Of a DNA stretch of 8,029 nucleotides, positions 4,353-8,029 are shown in pieces (position 1 is the stretch's first letter; each line of letters begins with the position of its first letter). This DNA comes from Prevotella sp. UBA1104 (GTDB lineage: Bacteria; Bacteroidota; Bacteroidia; Bacteroidales; Bacteroidaceae). The DNA lies in assembly GCA_002314055.1 (NCBI GenBank), contig DCBP01000029.1:1-8029 (forward strand), read 5' to 3'. The position numbers were made by a program, and so were the translations under genes. The notes under the pieces were generated by a model. That model did not search any database, was not told the DNA's origin, and saw only the letters and a list, made by a program, of their open reading frames with translations.

Positions 4353-5906
4353 TTACACCAATCCCAATTCTTTCAGATAACCTTCAATCTCCTTGTCAAG
4401 GTCGGCACGTTTGGCTTCCAATTCCTTGATTTCTTTCATGACAGCGTGAATGTCAATAGGCTCTTCTTCCTCGAATGTATCAACATAGCGAGGAATGTTG
4501 AGATTGTAATCATTTTCCACCACTTCCTGTAGTGTAGCAAGATGGCTGTACTTTTCTATTTCCTTGCGCTCGCGATAGGTGTCGACAATCTTCTTGATGT
4601 GTTGCGGACGGAGCTTATTCTGCGTCTTTACCTTCTCAAACTCCTTGCTGGCATCAATGAACAGAATGTTGTCATCTTCCTTACGGCACTTCTTGAATAC
4701 CAAGATACAAGTTGGGATGCTTGTACCATAGAATATATTGGCAGGAAGTCCGATGATGGCATCCACGTAATTCTTCTTCTCAATGAGGAAACGGCGGATT
4801 ACACCCTCAGCATTGCCACGGAACAACACACCATGAGGAGCGACACAAGCCATTGTGCCACCTTCATTGAGGTGATAAATCATGTGAAGAATGAAAGCAT
4901 AGTCGGCAGTCTTGCGTGGTGCCAAGCGTCCTGCCTTGCTGAAACGGTCATCGTTGTTGAACTTGTCGGCAGCAGTCCATTCGGCAGAGAAAGGAGGATT
5001 TGCCACCACCGCATCAAACTGAGTATCGCCGAAGGCATCAGCCTCCAATGTATCGCCATTTTCTATGCGGAAGTTGCTGAACTTGATGCCATGAAGAAGC
5101 ATATTCATACGAGCCAAATTGTAGGTCGTAGGATTCTTCTCCTGTCCGAATATCTCGTTGGCATGACCGATGCTTGCAGCACGAAGCAATAGCGAACCAC
5201 TACCACAGGTTGGGTCGTAGACATTACGCAGACGAGCGTGACCGATGGTTACAATCTCTGCCAAGATACGGCTTACTTCCTGTGGTGTATAGAACTCTCC
5301 AGCTTTCTTGCCTGCGCCAGCGGCAAACTGGCTAATCATATACTCGTAGGCATCACCGAGAATGTCAATCTCTTGCGATGCTTCCACACCAAAGTCAATA
5401 TCATCAAGGGCAAGAAGTACATTGCTCACCAATGTATTCTTGTCATCGGCAGTTTTACCCAACTTAGGCGAAGCGAGGTCAATGTCAGAGAATAGACCGC
5501 CAAAGTCTTCTTCGCTGTCCTGTCCGAGAGTACTGTCCTCAATACGCTTCAATGAGCGTTCAAGCATCGGCAGGATATTCTCCTTCTTCTTGATACTCTC
5601 AATAACAGACGAGAACAGGAAGTTTGGTTCAATAAAGTAGCCGATATTCTCCAAGCACTCGGTCTTTACACCCTCCTGTAACTCTTCTACATCTTCGTCT
5701 TTCTCCATTGCCCACAGCTCTTTGAACGTGACTTCATCATCCACCAATGCGTCATTAGCATGCTTCTCTATCTTCTCCGACAAATACTTGTAGAAGATAA
5801 AGCCAAGGGTGAAATACATGAAGTCACTGGCAGACATATTGCCACGCAATTTGTTTGCGACTTCCCAAAGCTGGTCACGGAGTTTCTGTTGTAATTCTTC
5901 GCTCAT
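4353..5906 (-). CDS. hsdM: Type I R-M DNA methyltransferase subunit HsdM
   Basis: This 517-residue protein is a typical full-length HsdM. The helical HsdM N-terminal domain covers about residues 5-150 (LRDQLWEVANKLRGNMSASDFMYFTLGFIFYKYLSEK). GEFYTPQEVSRIL at about 203-215 introduces the catalytic domain. The AdoMet-binding motif I is DPTCGSGSLLL at 231-241. The catalytic motif IV is NPPF at 303-306, typical of N6-adenine methylation. The C-terminal helical region (470-517) includes a likely coiled coil, KEIKELEAKRADLDKEIEGYLKELG, that in the family contacts HsdS. No key residue is missing. Two HsdM with one HsdS form the modification enzyme that protects host DNA. The gene begins 27 nt after the hsdR stop. 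AAGGAAA with a 7-nt spacer precedes the ATG, supporting this start and translation from the hsdR message. Confidence 0.96.
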   Translation of the reverse strand: MSEELQQKLRDQLWEVANKLRGNMSASDFMYFTLGFIFYKYLSEKIEKHANDALVDDEVTFKELWAMEKDEDVEELQEGVKTECLENIGYFIEPNFLFSSVIESIKKKENILPMLERSLKRIEDSTLGQDSEEDFGGLFSDIDLASPKLGKTADDKNTLVSNVLLALDDIDFGVEASQEIDILGDAYEYMISQFAAGAGKKAGEFYTPQEVSRILAEIVTIGHARLRNVYDPTCGSGSLLLRAASIGHANEIFGQEKNPTTYNLARMNMLLHGIKFSNFRIENGDTLEADAFGDTQFDAVVANPPFSAEWTAADKFNNDDRFSKAGRLAPRKTADYAFILHMIYHLNEGGTMACVAPHGVLFRGNAEGVIRRFLIEKKNYVDAIIGLPANIFYGTSIPTCILVFKKCRKEDDNILFIDASKEFEKVKTQNKLRPQHIKKIVDTYRERKEIEKYSHLATLQEVVENDYNLNIPRYVDTFEEEEPIDIHAVMKEIKELEAKRADLDKEIEGYLKELGLV

Positions 5907-5913
5907 ATCGTTA

Positions 5914-5920
5914 TTTCCTT
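5914..5920 (-). promoter_or_regulatory. Ribosome binding site of hsdM
   Basis: The minus strand reads AAGGAAA, then seven nucleotides, then the hsdM ATG at 5906. It lies inside the 27-nt hsdR-hsdM gap and supports the chosen start. Confidence 0.6.
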
Positions 5921-5933
5921 TTATATCTTTTGA

Positions 5934-8029
5934 TTATTCCCAACTGAATGTTCTTATAATAGAACGTAATTTGTCGAGTATTCTTGTTAATGCCTTGCGC
6001 TTTTTTATCAGTCCCAGGTGTTTCGCTTTCAATGCCTCTTGTATGATTTCTGGCTGCTCTTTTTGCAGGTAGTCATATTCTGAGAGGTAATGGTTGAGCA
6101 CGGAAGCATCCAAATCTTCATCCTTGGCAAGCGTATTGATGGCATTATTACGTTCTGTCGTGATGTAGTTGTTCAAGCGTTCTTCGAGGTCGCTTGTGCC
6201 GTCAGCCTTTTGTTTGCGAGCCATGAAATTGTCACGGTCATCATCCACATTCTTTTGGATGAATCCGTCGATGAGCTTTGCCTTACTGCGTAGTTCGGCA
6301 TCCTTAATCATCGTGTCGATGATGTGCTTACGCTTTTCGGAATAGTCCTCACTGTATGGATTGAGGTCGGCAATCAGCTCCAAGATATAGGCAACATTTA
6401 TGATGTCGCTATGCAGCAGTTCCAGGCAGAAATCAATGTCTCCAAGTCCTGTAGCGGCTTCCTGTCGTGGGTCTGGCTCACTTGCCATACAGGATTCGTC
6501 TTCCGGAATGTGATATTCTTTTTGGGGCTCTTTATTGCTGACGGCAAATGAATCGTATATATCAAGATACTTGCTGCGAAAATCCATGAACTGCTGTTCG
6601 GCCATGCCAAGGTCTGGAGCATCCTCCTCAAATTCGTCATATACCTGTATTTCTGCGTGCTTCTTGATGATGTCACGGAAAGCAAGGATAAACTGTTTCT
6701 TGTCGTTCTCACTCTGCAAATAGTCCACAAAATGAGGTTCGGGATAATGCTCCCAAAAGTCCTTTGTCAGTTCTTGATAGTCTTTCTTGACCTCCTCAAA
6801 CGGTGGACGCACAATATCTTCAAGATTATTGTTGTTGCTGAAAAGTTTGATGGACTCATCCACCTTGCTCTTCAAGTTACGGAAGCAAACCACCTTACCG
6901 AAACGTTTCTTCTCATTCAATACACGGTTGGTACGGCTGAACGCTTGCAGTAAACCGTGATACTCCATGTTCTTGTCAACATAGAGCGTATTGAGTTTCT
7001 TGCTGTCAAAGCCTGTAAGGAACATTCCGACAACCAAACAGAGGTCGAGAGGCTTCATGTCAGCCTTCTTTTTCTTCATGCGGAGGTTGATGTCATCGTA
7101 ATATGCACGGAAATTTTCCGTTGTGAAACTCGTCCCATACATATTATTATAGTCATCCATGATAGCTTGCAGTTCGTCAGCCTCGCCTGTGCTGTCGCAG
7201 GCAAAACCACCAGTGTTCATGCCAGTCAATTCATCATCTTGGCTACTGTTGGCAGCGTATGTAAAGACTGCTCCAATCCTAATCTTCGGATTGAGGCTCT
7301 TGAATATCTTGTAGTAACGGATTAGCATAGGCACAGACTGCACGGCAAACAATGCGTCAAACTCTCCGTCAAATGTTGACTTATTGAAATTATTAAGGAT
7401 GAATTTTGCTATCTCCGTCATGCGGTCTTGGTCGGCATCGTCCACATCCTCGTTGCCGTGGTAATACTCCACAAGGAAGCCAAGCACGTTTTCATCGGCT
7501 ATGGCATCCTTAATCAAATACTTGTGGAGGCAGTTACCGAAAATCTCCTTTGTAGTGTGTCCGTCCACCGCATTCTCCACAAAGATAGGAGTACCTGTAA
7601 AACCGAATATCTGCGTGTTGTCGAAGAACTTCACGATGTTCTTATGGCAATCACCGAAATGGCTTCGATGACATTCATCAAAGATCATCACGATGCGAGA
7701 ATGGCGTATCTCCTCAATACGGCTGCTGTACCACTGTTTGCTGACAGCGGCATTGAGCTTCTGTATGGTGGTAATAATAATCTTTGAGTTGCTGTGTAGA
7801 CGCTTTACCAACTCATCTGTATTATCGGTGCTGTCAACGGCGCCAGGCTCAAAAGCCTCGTATTCGTCTTGCGTCTGCGTGTCAAGGTCGTGGCGGTCAA
7901 CCACAAACATTACCTTATCCACATCATCCAACTCTGATACAAGCTGGGCTGCCTTGAACGATGTCAAGGTCTTGCCAGCACCAGTGGTATGCCAGATATA
8001 GCCGTTGTCATTGGAGTTTTCCACTCGGT
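5934..8029 (-). CDS. hsdR: Type I R-M restriction/translocase subunit HsdR (5' end outside window)
   Basis: The frame runs off the right edge, and the first whole codons read RVENSNDNGYIWHTTGAGKT. About 697 residues are present. Numbering from the GTG at 8024, the superfamily 2 motor motifs are: Walker A TTGAGKT at 13-19; VVDRHDLDTQT at 41-51; DECH at 116-119; GFTGTP at 141-146; FLTGFDS at 335-341; and QAFSRTNRV at 360-368. A long helical, acidic C-terminal region follows, as in HsdR proteins that dock on the methylase core. The missing N-terminal part, probably about 250-300 residues by family length, should carry the PD-(D/E)XK endonuclease domain, so nuclease competence cannot be judged here. 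GTG at 8024 is internal, not the true start. HsdR translocates DNA with ATP and cuts it when the target is unmethylated. It is the first gene of the operon seen here and ends 27 nt before hsdM. Confidence 0.96.
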   Translation of the reverse strand, partial: RVENSNDNGYIWHTTGAGKTLTSFKAAQLVSELDDVDKVMFVVDRHDLDTQTQDEYEAFEPGAVDSTDNTDELVKRLHSNSKIIITTIQKLNAAVSKQWYSSRIEEIRHSRIVMIFDECHRSHFGDCHKNIVKFFDNTQIFGFTGTPIFVENAVDGHTTKEIFGNCLHKYLIKDAIADENVLGFLVEYYHGNEDVDDADQDRMTEIAKFILNNFNKSTFDGEFDALFAVQSVPMLIRYYKIFKSLNPKIRIGAVFTYAANSSQDDELTGMNTGGFACDSTGEADELQAIMDDYNNMYGTSFTTENFRAYYDDINLRMKKKKADMKPLDLCLVVGMFLTGFDSKKLNTLYVDKNMEYHGLLQAFSRTNRVLNEKKRFGKVVCFRNLKSKVDESIKLFSNNNNLEDIVRPPFEEVKKDYQELTKDFWEHYPEPHFVDYLQSENDKKQFILAFRDIIKKHAEIQVYDEFEEDAPDLGMAEQQFMDFRSKYLDIYDSFAVSNKEPQKEYHIPEDESCMASEPDPRQEAATGLGDIDFCLELLHSDIINVAYILELIADLNPYSEDYSEKRKHIIDTMIKDAELRSKAKLIDGFIQKNVDDDRDNFMARKQKADGTSDLEERLNNYITTERNNAINTLAKDEDLDASVLNHYLSEYDYLQKEQPEIIQEALKAKHLGLIKKRKALTRILDKLRSIIRTFSWE

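Noticed and set aside
4542..5192. Plus-strand frame of 216 codons inside hsdM
   Set aside because: Antisense to well-conserved HsdM motifs (DPTCGSG, NPPF). Its length reflects hsdM codon use.
6398..6730. Second minus-strand frame of 110 codons within hsdR
   Set aside because: Out-of-frame shadow of the intact HsdR coding frame. No frameshift is needed to explain the locus.

Overview
The window is the downstream part of a chromosomal type I restriction-modification (R-M) locus, with a DNA-inversion system built around its specificity genes. The moderately AT-rich DNA, AAGGA-type ribosome sites, short intergenic gaps, predominance of TAA stops, the HsdS N-terminus (LNVPNLRFPEF) and a DUF1016 nuclease gene inside the operon suggest a gut or oral Bacteroidales (Bacteroides, Parabacteroides or Prevotella-like). 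This assignment is inference. Genus cannot be fixed from the sequence alone.

Right part (3222-8029, minus strand): an operon read right to left. It holds hsdR (5' end outside the window; motor and C-terminal domains present), hsdM (complete N6-adenine methyltransferase, DPTCGSGSLLL and NPPF motifs) and a complete DUF1016/YhcG-type PD-(D/E)XK nuclease-like gene. The hsdR-hsdM and hsdM-DUF1016 gaps are 27 and 33 nt. A 209-nt gap with five 11-bp iterons (core TTACAT on plus, ATGTAA in the transcript) then separates DUF1016 from the complete hsdS (1798-3012, minus).

Left part (1-1805): three further C-terminal HsdS halves, each with its own target-recognition domain (TRD) and the same tail, (Q)KQYLLRQMFI. 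Segment A (1-657, plus) is the 3' half of an hsdS gene that runs off the left edge. Segments B (650-1201, minus) and C (1191-1805, plus) lie back to back and lack start, first TRD and first half of the linker, so they look like silent cassettes. The order is A> <B C> <hsdS. A/B and C/hsdS meet tail to tail with 8-bp overlaps of their stop regions.

Short exact inverted repeats sit at the points where each half would be spliced to an N-terminal half: 19 bp linking A and B (31-49 / 1183-1201), 17 bp linking C and hsdS (1217-1233 / 2394-2410), and 17 bp linking A and hsdS (4-20 / 2429-2445, 19/20 if extended to the window edge). Inversion at the first two would swap the second TRD of each hsdS gene independently. 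Inversion at the third would exchange the whole 2.4-kb cassette block between the two genes. The locus therefore looks like a double inverton that changes methylation and restriction specificity. No recombinase gene is in the window, and it most likely lies to the left. The general class (phase-variable type I R-M by hsdS inversion) is known in Bacteroidetes and Firmicutes. The mirror-image two-gene layout, the 51-bp bidirectional junction between cassettes and the iteron leader of hsdS are the parts most worth checking.
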